Source: Allobosea sp. 67-29
Lineage (GTDB): Bacteria; Pseudomonadota; Alphaproteobacteria; Rhizobiales; Beijerinckiaceae
Length of the DNA: 64,000 nucleotides
Assembly (NCBI RefSeq): GCF_001898115.1
Contig: NZ_MKSQ01000005.1
Span: 587,236 to 651,235, forward strand
Direction of reading: 5' to 3'
Numbering within the stretch: the stretch's first letter is position 1; each line of letters begins with the position of its first letter. A model generated the notes under the pieces. It was not told where the DNA came from. It did no database searches and was given only the letters and a program-made list of their open reading frames with translations. Below, in pieces: positions 51,080 to 59,964 of the stretch. A program made the position numbers and the translations under genes.

Positions 51080-51538
51080 ATGACAATTGAGAAGAAACTT
51101 CCGTCTGTTGACGAAGGTGGCCCACCCATGCCCGGATTTCGGTTTCCGTCGGCGTCTGAAGGCGATCGATGGGACGAGATCGACCGCATCGGCCGAGTCT
51201 TGGACGCAGTCCATCCGCGGCCGGCTTTTGCGCAGCGCCCGGCGAGCGACCTCGCTGGTATCTCTGATCCTGACGAGCTGGCGTTCGAGCTGCATTGCTC
51301 CTTTCACCTGCTCGATCTGAATTGCCCCGAGATTCAGCGTCTGATCGAGAGCGTTAAGGGGTCGTACCACGGCGCCTTCATTGTCAATCGCATGGCGCCG
51401 AAGGCCGCCGTGGGCAAGCCCGACGCGATACGTCGGAAGCGTCAGCCTAAGGGCAAGCGTCCGATCCTTCCCAACCTGTTCTCGCTGGCGAACGAGCTCG
51501 CGGCGGCACAGGAGGCCTCGGCGGCCACCGAGAGCTGA
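51080..51538 (+). CDS. Hypothetical protein upstream of Rep-like gene
   Basis: 152 residues from the ATG at 51080, preceded by a GGAT site; the frame from 50945 reaches into AT-rich promoter sequence. Hydrophilic, with 'DPDELAFELHCSFHLLDLNC' in the middle and a basic tail 'DAIRRKRQPKGKRPILP'. No family seen. It precedes the Rep-like gene by 77 bases and may be an accessory replication or excision factor. Confidence 0.65.
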   Translation: MTIEKKLPSVDEGGPPMPGFRFPSASEGDRWDEIDRIGRVLDAVHPRPAFAQRPASDLAGISDPDELAFELHCSFHLLDLNCPEIQRLIESVKGSYHGAFIVNRMAPKAAVGKPDAIRRKRQPKGKRPILPNLFSLANELAAAQEASAATES

Positions 51539-51615
51539 TCTCATCGCTCTCATGACGAAGGCCGGCGTCCAGAGAGGGCGCCGGCACCCATCCCCATGCA
51601 ATTTTGGAGAAGAAC

Positions 51616-52641
51616 ATGATTACGGAAGAAGACTTGCTCGCGGCCGGCTTTCGGCCTGCTGTTCCCTTTGCGTGCATCGAACTTGCACAGGACAGCCTGA
51701 CAGCGGCTATTCACGCTCATCTTGATTGGGTGAGGGCCAACGGCGGCAACATCCAGAACTTGCCGCCCCTGCCGTCCCTGCCGTTCGTCGGCACGCCCGA
51801 CCCGAGCAATCCGTTCCATCCCGTCGTGCAGTCGATGAAGCCGCGGCGCGCGGTCTTGACGGTCGACGAGGTGGTCAAGGGCTTCAACGCGGTGTCGTTC
51901 GCGATGCGGAAGCACGGAACTGTCATGAACGCGCATTTCACGTTTGCCTGGGGCCTGATGGGCATCCGGGACCATGCCGAGGCTACGCGGGTGTTCACGG
52001 CGTTCAATCAAGAAGCGGCCAAATGGTTGGCAGTCGGGTCCCCGTCGATGATCAAGTTCCGCAGGCGCATGACGAAGCGGGCTGAGGTCGGCGGTACGGA
52101 GCACATGTACTTCTATGTTCATGAGAATGCGCGGGACAGGGGGTTTCACACCCACATGCTCGCCTTCATCCCGCCCACGAAGGCTGCCCTGTTCAAGGCA
52201 TGGGCGCGGGGCTGCCTCCACCGCCTGAGCGGCTACAAGGGCATGCACGAAGACGCGCTGCATATCACGGTCGACAACAGCCGAATCGAGAGCCAGCGCG
52301 TGGCGTGGTGCTGGGCTAGGTTTCGCTACATGACGAAGACGCTGGAGCCAACCTGGCACGTGCGCGGTGACAAGGGCGAATGGTTGGAGGGTCGGGCGAT
52401 TTTTAGGCCCGATCGTCCGTTCGTCGAGGCTGCCCCCGTCCACTGCGCGCAGGTCACGTCCGGGTCTCGCAACATTTGGACGAAGGCTCAGGCCGACGCC
52501 GGCTTCGTGTCCCGGTACCGCGTCACCGGGGAACTTGACCGGCTCTACGATGGCTCTGAACTGCATGAACGGCGGCGGGAGATCGAGCGGGCCGAGGATG
52601 AGGCCCGGATCGTCGACCTGACCCGGACCTTGAACCTCTGA
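51616..52641 (+). CDS. HUH-type Rep-like (rolling-circle replication initiator-like) protein
   Basis: 341 residues from the ATG at 51616 with GGAGAAG as ribosome site. 'NARDRGFHTHMLAFIPP' carries a His-x-His metal motif (His178, His180), and 'CWARFRYMTKTLEPTW' a Tyr-x-x-Lys (Tyr238, Lys241), in the order expected for HUH Rep/relaxase nucleases. Length is close to plasmid and filamentous-phage Rep proteins. It suggests the island can replicate after excision or be mobilised. A 72-base inverted copy of the HUH segment lies just downstream. Confidence 0.7.
   Translation: MITEEDLLAAGFRPAVPFACIELAQDSLTAAIHAHLDWVRANGGNIQNLPPLPSLPFVGTPDPSNPFHPVVQSMKPRRAVLTVDEVVKGFNAVSFAMRKHGTVMNAHFTFAWGLMGIRDHAEATRVFTAFNQEAAKWLAVGSPSMIKFRRRMTKRAEVGGTEHMYFYVHENARDRGFHTHMLAFIPPTKAALFKAWARGCLHRLSGYKGMHEDALHITVDNSRIESQRVAWCWARFRYMTKTLEPTWHVRGDKGEWLEGRAIFRPDRPFVEAAPVHCAQVTSGSRNIWTKAQADAGFVSRYRVTGELDRLYDGSELHERRREIERAEDEARIVDLTRTLNL
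52146..52217. repeat. 72-bp inverted repeat, arm 1 (inside Rep-like gene)
   Basis: This segment encodes about residues 177-201, including the HUH motif. Its reverse complement occurs at 52666-52737 with one visible mismatch (T versus G near the 24th base). Confidence 0.9.
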
Positions 52642-52665
52642 CCAACGTCATGGGCGTCGGGCGTC

Positions 52666-52737
52666 AGGCAGCCCCGCGCCCATGCCTTGAACAGGGCAGC
52701 CTTCGTGGGCGGGCTGAAGGCGAGCATGTGGGTGTGA
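52666..52737. repeat. 72-bp inverted repeat, arm 2 (downstream of Rep-like gene)
   Basis: Reverse-complement copy of 52146-52217, 25 bases after the Rep-like stop. Outside the copy no further similarity is seen. The two arms are 448 bases apart and could form a large hairpin. Confidence 0.9.
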
Positions 52738-52860
52738 GGGGGGCACCGAGCTGACGTCGAAGAAGAAGCGACGACCGGCGAAATAAACGAATCCTGCCGG
52801 GATGGGGATTGCCGAAGGACAGGCTGGCCGGGGTCACTGCAGAGAGTGGATAACGGCGGA

Positions 52861-53020
52861 TTTGTCGGAGATGGAGGGGAGGTAGGAGGCAGTTGGAGAA
52901 GGTAGGCTGGTGTAAGGTGGTGTAGGGGGGAAGAGGAGTGAAGGCAGAGGCTGTATGGTGGTGTAGGGGGAGTAGGAGGAGGGAAGGCAGCGGTTGTATG
53001 GTGGTGTTTGGAGGGGTATT
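52861..53020. repeat. G-rich low-complexity tandem repeats
   Basis: Plus strand is almost free of C and built from GGTGGTGT, TAGGGGG and GAAGGCAG units. A 25-base unit at 52940 recurs at 52983 with two differences (period 43). Runs of G3-G6 could form G-quadruplexes. No gene here; it lies between the Rep-like and integrase genes, where an origin or transfer region could be. Confidence 0.75.
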
Positions 53021-53115
53021 CCGAATATCGAACCAAATGCAGCTGAAACACAGCTGTCACCCGTTGATTAATGCGTCAGTCCCCGAGCGTTTCGCCAGTC
53101 CGGGCGCAACGCGCT

Positions 53116-54663
53116 CTACGACAGCTTGAGCGTCGGAATCTTCGATATCTCCCGGTGCAGTGCCTCCATCGGGAATTCTCCATAACCGTCGGCGACGGTC
53201 TTGCGCTGGTGGCCGGTGATGGCGTCGACGATATCGGGCGCCAAACCGTGACGGCGCCCCAGGGTCTTGAGGCGGTGACGCCATGAGTGGTTCGGCGCCA
53301 GGCGCTCGTCTTTGAGGCCGAGATTGCGGACCCAGCGGCCGAGCACCTTGGTGCCATTACCGCCGCGGCTCCCGAAGCGATCGGCCGGCAGATCGGCAAA
53401 CAACGGCCCCTTCTTCACCTTCCTGGCAAAGTCGAGGAACTTCGCTTCGATCAATGCAGGATGAAGAGGCACGGCTCGCTCCGAGCCGGCGGTTTTGATC
53501 GAACCAGCCTGTGGGTCGATCTTGAAGCACCAGATGCCATCGATCTCGACGATGTCCTCGCGGCGGAGCTGACAGATTTCGGCGACGCGGGCACCGGAAT
53601 AGGCGCACAGCCATGGCACCCAGCGCTTCACGGGATCGGTCTCGGCCGAAGCGGCCTTGAGAACGATCTTGGCTTCGGATTCATCGTAGCCCCGACGCGA
53701 GTTTGCCGCCTTCTTCTTGACGTCCATGGTGATGCGCTCGGCGGGATTGCTTGGGAGCTTCCGGTTGTCAACAGCCCATTGCAGGATCGCTCGGATGGGC
53801 ACGAGGTGGGCGTCGCGGATCGTTTTTGGCTGGAAGCCGCTTTCGATCAGGGAGGCTTTCCAGCGCACCATCTCGTCGGGCGTCAGGCGCGCGGCGTCGT
53901 CATGGCCGATCGCCTTCTTCAGTTTTTCGACAACAGCTTTCCAGGCGTAGAGCGTCTTGGCCGCTGGCTTTTTCTCCGCAGCCCAGCCTTTGACCAGGTT
54001 GTCGAAAGAAACCGGCTCGGTGATCTTGGCAGAGGGAGGTGCCTGCTGTTCGCCTGCCGCCGCGGACATGGCCCCCAAAGGCCTTCCCTCCAAGAAGTTG
54101 CCCTTAGCCCATTCCGTCAATGTCAGGCTTGCCCTCTGGATGGCCGAAGCGAATGCCTTGGCCGTTCTCCGGCGGCTCTCATCGTCGACTGACCAGCCGA
54201 GAGCTTCCAATCTCGCATCCGCACTCCGGGTGCAGAACCCTTCAAGCTTCCAAATTTCGGCTTGCTCGGCCACTTCCTCCCAGGATGGATTAGGGTTCGA
54301 GGGACGCAGCATTACATGCACTTCGGGTGGGAACAGCTTTTCGCCGAGCGCAATCTTCCATGGTTGCTGGCTCGGGTTATCCCTGTGCGTCGTCAGCCAA
54401 TAATCATATGCGTGCTGGGCGATGTCGTGAGCCTCGCGTTCCGTGAGCGTGCGGGGACCGGCCCGGAGGTTTGCCCACCGCTCCTCGATAGCGGAGAGCA
54501 TGGCGAGATGCTTGCGCTTCGCCTCCGCCGGATCGCGCGTGCCGAGGCTCTGCTTCTCCTCGGTCTTGCCGACGAGCTTCTGCAGCTCGCCGGGGACGCG
54601 CTTGCGAAACCAATAGATGCCAGTCTTGGGATGCTTCCAGGGACGGGCCATCGCGAGAGCCAT
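53116..54663 (-). CDS. Tyrosine recombinase (phage-type integrase) of the island
   Basis: 515 residues from ATG 54663 (alternative ATG 54651; the longer frame runs into the tRNA). N-terminal 'RPWKHPKTGIYWFRKRVPGE' is the DUF6538-like start of large island integrases. Core-binding region about 215-320. Catalytic residues: Arg in 'AYSGARVAEICQLRREDIVE', His-x-x-Arg in 'NHSWRHRLKTLGRRHG', His in 'DAITGHQRKTVADGYGE' and Tyr in the same segment. It sits 88 bases from the tRNA-Ser target, reading away from it, the usual order for tRNA-integrated elements. Confidence 0.93.
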   Translation of the reverse strand: MALAMARPWKHPKTGIYWFRKRVPGELQKLVGKTEEKQSLGTRDPAEAKRKHLAMLSAIEERWANLRAGPRTLTEREAHDIAQHAYDYWLTTHRDNPSQQPWKIALGEKLFPPEVHVMLRPSNPNPSWEEVAEQAEIWKLEGFCTRSADARLEALGWSVDDESRRRTAKAFASAIQRASLTLTEWAKGNFLEGRPLGAMSAAAGEQQAPPSAKITEPVSFDNLVKGWAAEKKPAAKTLYAWKAVVEKLKKAIGHDDAARLTPDEMVRWKASLIESGFQPKTIRDAHLVPIRAILQWAVDNRKLPSNPAERITMDVKKKAANSRRGYDESEAKIVLKAASAETDPVKRWVPWLCAYSGARVAEICQLRREDIVEIDGIWCFKIDPQAGSIKTAGSERAVPLHPALIEAKFLDFARKVKKGPLFADLPADRFGSRGGNGTKVLGRWVRNLGLKDERLAPNHSWRHRLKTLGRRHGLAPDIVDAITGHQRKTVADGYGEFPMEALHREISKIPTLKLS

Positions 54664-54750
54664 TGTGTACCACCCGTGTGTACCACTCGGGCGCTTGCAA
54701 GCTCTTGATTTGCCTAAGTTCTCTTGAAAATCAACCCCTTGCGGGATTGC

Positions 54751-54767
54751 TGGCGGACAGGGCGGGA
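54751..54767. repeat. attachment-site repeat, tRNA end of island (17 bp)
   Basis: TGGCGGACAGGGCGGGA, the 3' end of the tRNA-Ser gene, identical to 34539-34555. Integration restores the tRNA here. Confidence 0.85.
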
Positions 54768-54840
54768 TTCGAACCCGCGATACGGTTTCCCGTATACACA
54801 CTTTCCAGGCGTGCGCCTTCAACCACTCGGCCACCTGTCC
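54751..54840 (-). tRNA. tRNA-Ser (anticodon GGA)
   Basis: Read on the minus strand: acceptor GGACAGG pairs with CCTGTCC, followed by discriminator G and encoded CCA (54751-54753). Anticodon loop CTGGAAA gives GGA, which reads UCC/UCU. The long variable arm (GTATACGGGAAACCGTATC region) is typical of class II serine tRNAs, and the T-arm GGTTCGAATCC is standard. Its last 17 bases are the island's attachment core. Confidence 0.97.
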
Positions 54841-55045
54841 GGCGCGCTGCTTATGACTGCGAGGGCCCGATCTTTCAAGGGCCGAGATGCAGGGTATTCA
54901 CAATCCGGCATCTTCGCGTCGGCCGACCGGTCCTCGGCGTGGCGGGTCGTCTTTCGCCGAAATCCTTCGGGCGGGTTGCGATAATGACGCCGTGCGCGCA
55001 CATCTGCTCGCAGCAGGACGCGGACCTCCCGGCCCGAAAGGAGAC

Positions 55046-55369
55046 ATGGTGCGACTTCTGATCAGATGGCTGGGCTATCTTCTCGTGGCGGCGGGCTTCG
55101 TCGCGCTGGTGCTCGACGGTGCGCGCGCGATCGCCAACGGCCATCTTCGCTTCACCACGCTCGGGGACGTGCTGGCGGCCCTGCTGCATGACGGCTACCG
55201 GTCGCTCGGGTCGATGATCGCCAGCAATCTCCATCCAGTGCTGTGGGACCCGATCCTGCTCTCGGTCATGCCGGTGCCGGCTGCACTCTTGGCACTGACG
55301 CTCGGCTTCGTTCTGCTCTGGCTCGGCCGCGCGCCCGAGCCGCGGATCGGCATCGTCACGCGGCGGTGA
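55046..55369 (+). CDS. Small inner-membrane protein, unknown function
   Basis: 107 residues from ATG 55046 with AAAGGAG site. Two hydrophobic segments: about 6-28 ('[20 protein letters not shown]') and 78-97 ('[20 protein letters not shown]'). '[20 protein letters not shown]' lies between them. No function known to me; it is 83 bases ahead of msrA on the same strand. Confidence 0.8.
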   Translation: MVRLLIRWLGYLLVAAGFVALVLDGARAIANGHLRFTTLGDVLAALLHDGYRSLGSMIASNLHPVLWDPILLSVMPVPAALLALTLGFVLLWLGRAPEPRIGIVTRR

Positions 55370-55452
55370 TCGGCTCCCGCCGATGCCGCTCCTGTGCAGA
55401 AGCCGCGTCGATGCCTACATTGGGGATCGAAGCGAACCGAACGGAGCCGACC

Positions 55453-56109
55453 ATGTTCTCCCTGCGCAAGAAGACTGCACTGCCGACCGCGGCCGAGGCG
55501 CTGCCGGGACGTCCCGAGGCGATCGCCACAGCGGAGACGCATTTCGTCAACGGCCATCGCCTGGCCGGACCCTATCCGGAGGGAATGCGCTCGGCGCTGT
55601 TCGGGCTCGGCTGCTTCTGGGGAGCCGAGCGCAAGTTCTGGCAGATGGGTGACGGTGTCTGGGTGACTGCGGTCGGCTATGCCGGCGGCGAAACCCCGAA
55701 CCCGACCTATGAGGAGGTCTGCAGCGGCCTGACCGGACATGCCGAGGTCGTGCTCGTGGTCTACGATCCGGCCAAGCTGCCCTATGAGGAACTGCTCAAG
55801 GCCTTCTGGGAGAACCACGATCCGACCCAGGGTATGCGGCAGGGCAACGACATCGGCACGCAGTACCGCTCGGCGATCTATGTTTTCGACGACGCCCAGC
55901 GCGCGGCGGCCGAGCAGTCGCGGGACGCTTATCAGAACGCTCTCGCCGCCGGCGGCTATGGACCGGTGACGACCGAGATCCGCACGGCGCCGCCCTTCTA
56001 TTTCGCCGAGGACTACCACCAGCAATATCTCGCCAAGAACCCGGCCGGCTATTGCGGCCTGGGCGGCACGGGCGTGGCCTGCCAGATCGGCCTCGGCGTT
56101 CACGCCTGA
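55453..56109 (+). CDS. msrA: Peptide methionine sulfoxide reductase A
   Basis: 218 residues. The catalytic motif is '[15 protein letters not shown]' (nucleophile Cys in GCFWG), followed by '[19 protein letters not shown]', '[12 protein letters not shown]', '[20 protein letters not shown]' and C-terminal '[12 protein letters not shown]' with recycling cysteines. Reduces methionine-S-sulfoxide in proteins using thioredoxin. The N-terminal 45 residues precede the core, normal for the longer E. coli-type MsrA. Confidence 0.97.
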   Translation: MFSLRKKTALPTAAEALPGRPEAIATAETHFVNGHRLAGPYPEGMRSALFGLGCFWGAERKFWQMGDGVWVTAVGYAGGETPNPTYEEVCSGLTGHAEVVLVVYDPAKLPYEELLKAFWENHDPTQGMRQGNDIGTQYRSAIYVFDDAQRAAAEQSRDAYQNALAAGGYGPVTTEIRTAPPFYFAEDYHQQYLAKNPAGYCGLGGTGVACQIGLGVHA

Positions 56110-56232
56110 GGGGGCTGCCCGCATCGGCGCGGAAGGGCGTCGGCTGCGACGCTCTTCCTGAAGGTTCCCGATCTGTTCTTGCCTTGGACTCGAAGCTCGG
56201 CTAGCGTTGCCTCGGGGACGGGGTGGGCCGAG

Positions 56233-57771
56233 ATGGTGACGCGGGTCGCGACGGTTGCGTTCGAGGGCATCGAGGCACGCGCCGTCGACGTCCAGGTGCA
56301 GGTCGCCTCCGGCAATGTCGCATTCGTCCTGGTCGGATTGCCGGACAAGGCGGTCGCCGAAAGCCGCGAGCGGGTGAGGGCGGCCCTTCTGGCTTCGGGG
56401 CTGGCCCTTCCCGCCAAGCGCATCACGGTCAATCTGGCGCCCGCCGACCTCCCGAAGGAGGGCAGTCACTATGACCTGCCGATCGCGCTCGCCGTCATGG
56501 CGGCCATCGGCGCGGTTCCGCCCGATGCCCTTGCCGGCTACACGGTGCTGGGGGAGCTTGCTCTCGACGGTTCGATCGCGCCGGTTGCCGGCGTGCTGCC
56601 GGCGGCGATCGCGGCCTATGATCGGGGCCAGGGGCTGATCTGTCCCGCTGCCACGGGTCCGGAGGCTGCCTGGGCGGCGGCGGATATCGACATCCTGGCG
56701 CCGCGCTCGCTGATTCAGCTCGCCAATCATTTCAAGGGGACGCAGGTGATGGCCCGGCCGGAGCCGGCCGTGGCGCGCCAGGCCGGAGCGTTACCTGATC
56801 TGGCCGACATCAAGGGGCAGGAGAGCGCCAAGCGCGTTCTCGAGATCGCCGCTGCCGGTGCCCATAATCTGCTCATGAACGGTCCTCCCGGCGCCGGCAA
56901 GTCGATGCTGGCGAGTCGACTGCCCTCGATCCTGCCGCCGCTGACGCCGCGCGAGCTGCTCGAGGTCTCGATGGTGCTGTCTGTGGGCGGGCATCTTGCC
57001 GGCGGCGCCCTGACCGATCGGCGTCCCTTCCGCGCTCCGCATCACTCGGCTTCGATGGCGGCGCTTGTCGGCGGCGGCCTGCAGGCGAAGCCGGGCGAGG
57101 TTTCGCTCGCCCATCACGGCGTGCTCTTTCTCGACGAGCTGCCGGAGTTCCAGCCGCAGGTGCTCGACGCGCTACGCCAGCCGCTCGAGACCGGTGACGT
57201 GCTGATTTCACGCGCCAACCACCGCGCCGTCTATCCCGCCCGCTTTCAGCTCGTGGCCGCGATGAACCCTTGCCGCTGCGGCAAGGCGACCGAGCCGGGC
57301 TATGCCTGCCGGCGCCAGCCGAACGAGCGTTGCATCGCCCAGTACCAGACCCGGATCTCCGGCCCGCTGCTCGACCGGATCGATATCACGATCGACGTGC
57401 CGGCGGTGACGGCGGCCGATCTCATTCTGCCCCGGCCGGCGGAAGGGTCTGCCGAGGTCGCCACGCGTGTCGCGGCTGCGCGCGCGATCCAGAGCGCACG
57501 CTTTGCCGCGCTCGGGCTCGATCACATTACCACCAACGCCGCCTGTCCGGCGCCGGTGCTGGAGGAAATCGCCCGTCCGGACAAGGCCGGCCTCGCCTTG
57601 CTGCGGGATGCGGCCGAGGCGATGCGCCTGACGGCCCGCGCCTATCACCGCGTGCTCAAGGTCGCGCGCACCCTCGCCGACCTGGATGGCGAGGAGAAGG
57701 TCGGCCGGTTGCATCTGGCCGAAGCGTTGTCCTACCGCGCGCGAGGCGGAGATCTGGCCCAGGCGGCCTGA
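56233..57771 (+). CDS. comM: ComM/YifB family Mg-chelatase-like ATPase
   Basis: 512 residues. N-terminal Lon-protease-like fold domain (about 1-130, 'VLVGLPDKAVAESRERVRAA', 'NLAPADLPKEGSHYDLPIAL'), AAA+ core with Walker A 'LMNGPPGAGKSMLASRLPSI', 'FRAPHHSASMAALVGGG' and Walker B 'LFLDELPEF', zinc-type cysteines 'NPCRCGKATEPGYACRRQPN', and C-terminal helical part. ComM helicases drive branch migration during natural transformation. Start MVTRVATVAFEG at 56233; the open frame from 56179 lacks support. Confidence 0.96.
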   Translation: MVTRVATVAFEGIEARAVDVQVQVASGNVAFVLVGLPDKAVAESRERVRAALLASGLALPAKRITVNLAPADLPKEGSHYDLPIALAVMAAIGAVPPDALAGYTVLGELALDGSIAPVAGVLPAAIAAYDRGQGLICPAATGPEAAWAAADIDILAPRSLIQLANHFKGTQVMARPEPAVARQAGALPDLADIKGQESAKRVLEIAAAGAHNLLMNGPPGAGKSMLASRLPSILPPLTPRELLEVSMVLSVGGHLAGGALTDRRPFRAPHHSASMAALVGGGLQAKPGEVSLAHHGVLFLDELPEFQPQVLDALRQPLETGDVLISRANHRAVYPARFQLVAAMNPCRCGKATEPGYACRRQPNERCIAQYQTRISGPLLDRIDITIDVPAVTAADLILPRPAEGSAEVATRVAAARAIQSARFAALGLDHITTNAACPAPVLEEIARPDKAGLALLRDAAEAMRLTARAYHRVLKVARTLADLDGEEKVGRLHLAEALSYRARGGDLAQAA

Positions 57772-57885
57772 AGCAGCGCCGGAGACCGGCCAGGGCGCCA
57801 AGGTTAAGCCATCCTTGCGCGATGGCCTCGAAAGCGCGCTTTCCTCAGGCGGCTTTTTTCAGGGGGGACTCGCTAGAGCGGGAGC

Positions 57886-59964
57886 ATGATGCTTTCGTTC
57901 TGGATGTGGTTTGCCGTTGGCCTCGCCGGCCTTGCCCTGCTCGGCGGGGCGGGTCTGCTCGTGCAGCGGCGGCTGGAGCGTTCCCGCCGCCGGATCGCCT
58001 CGCTGCTGCAGGAGACCGAGACGCTCAACGACCGCCTCTGGAGCCTCGCCGACAGCGAGCAGCGCTATCGCAGCCTGGTCGAGGGGCAGGGCGACTTCAT
58101 CGTGCGTCGTGACGGCGCGCGCATCGTCTACGCGAACGCGGCCTTTGCGGCGCTCTTCGGAGCGAGCGAGGCCGATCTGGAGGGAAGCGAGGCGCAGCTG
58201 CCCCAGCTCGCCGCGCGGGCGGTGCGGCCCCTCGATGGTGGCGCGCGCAGCTTCGACGAGTGCCTCGCCACGCATCTGGGCGAGCGCTGGATCGCCTGGG
58301 TCGAGACCGCCGTCCCCGGCCCGCAGGGACGCACCCTGATCCAGCGCGTCGGCCGCGACATTTCAGCCCGCATCGCCGACGAGGACGCGCTGGTCGAGGC
58401 CCGCGCCCGCGCCGAGGCCGCCAACGAGGCGAAGTCGCGCTTCCTGGCCACTGTCAGCCACGAGTTCCGGACGCCGCTGAACGGCATCCTCGGGATGTCG
58501 GACCTGCTGGCCGATACCGGGCTCGACGCGGAACAATCGACCTATGTCCAGGCCCTGCGCATTTCCGGCGAAGCCCTGCTGGCGCTGGTGGACGACATCC
58601 TCGATTTCGCCAAGGTGGAGGCCGGGCGCCTCGAACTTGTCGAGGAGCCCTTCGACATCGTGCAGCTCGTCGAGACCGTCTCGGAGCTGATGGCGCCGAG
58701 GGCGCAGGCCAAGGGCATCGAGCTTGCCGCCTATATCGCGCCCGAACTGCCGGCGCAGCTCGTCGGCGATCGCGACCGCCTGCGGCAGGTCCTGCTCAAT
58801 CTCGTCGGCAACGCGGTGAAGTTCACCGATGCCGGCGGCGTCGGCCTCAGCGTCCGGCGCGTGCGCAATACCGTCGAGATCGTTGTTGCCGATACCGGTC
58901 CGGGCATCCCGGCAGATCGGCTGGAGGTGATCTTCGGCGAGTTCGAGCAGCTTGAACGCGAGGCGGGCGCGCGCCACGCCGGCACCGGGCTCGGCCTCGC
59001 CATCGTGCGCCGGCTCGTCGGCTTGATGGGCGGCGAGGTCCGGGCGGAGAGCCGGCTTGGCGAAGGTGCGAGCTTCCGGGTGACGCTACCGCTCGTTGCC
59101 GCACCTGGCGCCGAGGCTGTGCCGATCCCGCAATGGCCTGGCCAGCACGTCCTGCTGGCCTCGCCGGCCCCCTTTGCCGCGCGTTTCCTCTGGGAGTCGA
59201 TCCGCGAGACCGGCGCGACGGTCTCCGTTGCGGCCACGGCGGAGGCCGCTCGCACGATCCTGGGCGGCGACGTGCCGGTGACCGCCGTCCTGATCGATCA
59301 TGCGCTCGGCGACGACACGGCCAAGGAACTGGCGGCGAACGTCGCGGCGGCCGGCATCCGCGACTGCCTCATCCTGCTGTCGTCGCTGGCGCGGCGCCAG
59401 TTCGGTCCGCCCCAGGCCGCCGGGTTCTCGGGCTTTCTGATCAAGCCCGTGCGTGCGCGTTCGCTCTATGAGCGATTGGGCGTGCGTTTCCCGCAAGCTT
59501 TGCCGGCTGCTTCACAGGCGCGGCCTGCGGCGCGGAGCCGGCGGCCGCCCCTCAACGTCCTCGTCGCCGAGGACAACGAGATCAACGCGCTGCTCTTGAC
59601 GCGGACCCTGGAGCGCCTCGGCTCGTCGGTCATCTGGGTTCGCAATGGCCGCGAGGCGCTGCAGCGCATCGAAGCGAGCCTGACCGGCGCCGCCGCGCCG
59701 CTCGATCTGGCGCTTCTCGACATCCGCATGCCGGCGATGACCGGGCTGGACTGCGCCCGCGCCGTGCGCGTGCTCGAGGCCGGGCTCCGCCGCAAGCCGC
59801 GGCTGCCGCTGGTTGCGGTGACGGCCAATGTCTCGGTCGCCGATCGCGAAGCGGCGCTCGAGGCGGGGATGGACGATTGCCTCGCCAAGCCGCTCGAGCG
59901 CACTGCCCTCCTGCGCTGGCTCGACCATCTCGGCAGCAGGGCTTCGCGCTCCCGCTCGGCTTGA
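57886..59964 (+). CDS. Hybrid sensor histidine kinase/response regulator
   Basis: 692 residues. One membrane segment (about 5-26), PAS-like domain (about 58-165, 'FIVRRDGARIVYANAAFAAL'), HisKA with phospho-His192 in 'TVSHEFRTPLNGILGMSDLL', HATPase ('NLVGNAVKFTDAGG', 'DTGPGIP', 'GTGLGLAIVRRLVGLMGGEV'), a degenerate receiver (about 420-540), and a full receiver ('NVLVAEDNEINALLLTRTLE', acceptor Asp612 in 'ALLDIRMPAM', 'MDDCLAKPLERTALL'). No HPt domain or cognate regulator adjacent. Ligand unknown. Confidence 0.93.
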   Translation: MMLSFWMWFAVGLAGLALLGGAGLLVQRRLERSRRRIASLLQETETLNDRLWSLADSEQRYRSLVEGQGDFIVRRDGARIVYANAAFAALFGASEADLEGSEAQLPQLAARAVRPLDGGARSFDECLATHLGERWIAWVETAVPGPQGRTLIQRVGRDISARIADEDALVEARARAEAANEAKSRFLATVSHEFRTPLNGILGMSDLLADTGLDAEQSTYVQALRISGEALLALVDDILDFAKVEAGRLELVEEPFDIVQLVETVSELMAPRAQAKGIELAAYIAPELPAQLVGDRDRLRQVLLNLVGNAVKFTDAGGVGLSVRRVRNTVEIVVADTGPGIPADRLEVIFGEFEQLEREAGARHAGTGLGLAIVRRLVGLMGGEVRAESRLGEGASFRVTLPLVAAPGAEAVPIPQWPGQHVLLASPAPFAARFLWESIRETGATVSVAATAEAARTILGGDVPVTAVLIDHALGDDTAKELAANVAAAGIRDCLILLSSLARRQFGPPQAAGFSGFLIKPVRARSLYERLGVRFPQALPAASQARPAARSRRPPLNVLVAEDNEINALLLTRTLERLGSSVIWVRNGREALQRIEASLTGAAAPLDLALLDIRMPAMTGLDCARAVRVLEAGLRRKPRLPLVAVTANVSVADREAALEAGMDDCLAKPLERTALLRWLDHLGSRASRSRSA

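Larger units (their letters stand above)
34539..54767. mobile_element. Integrated genomic island bounded by 17-bp tRNA-Ser direct repeats
   Basis: The 17 bases TGGCGGACAGGGCGGGA at 34539-34555 are identical to 54751-54767, the 3' end (including CCA) of the intact tRNA-Ser gene. A tyrosine recombinase gene lies 88 bases from the tRNA, inside the interval. This is the standard architecture of tRNA-site-specific elements. The roughly 20.2-kb cargo contains several nuclease, SIR2, HerA and nucleotide-metabolism genes plus an HUH Rep-like gene, with no conjugation machinery, so it is an integrative or mobilisable defence island. Parts of the cargo (38.7-40 kb) have visibly lower GC than the surrounding chromosome. 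Confidence 0.85.

Noticed and set aside
52545..53060. Minus-strand open frame of 171 codons containing 'HTHMLAF'
   Set aside because: The Rep-like match comes only from the 72-bp inverted duplication; the rest is low-complexity Ser/Pro/Thr from the G-rich repeat and lacks a start context.
55195..56730. Minus-strand 511-codon frame
   Set aside because: It is antisense to msrA and comM, both unmistakable genes.
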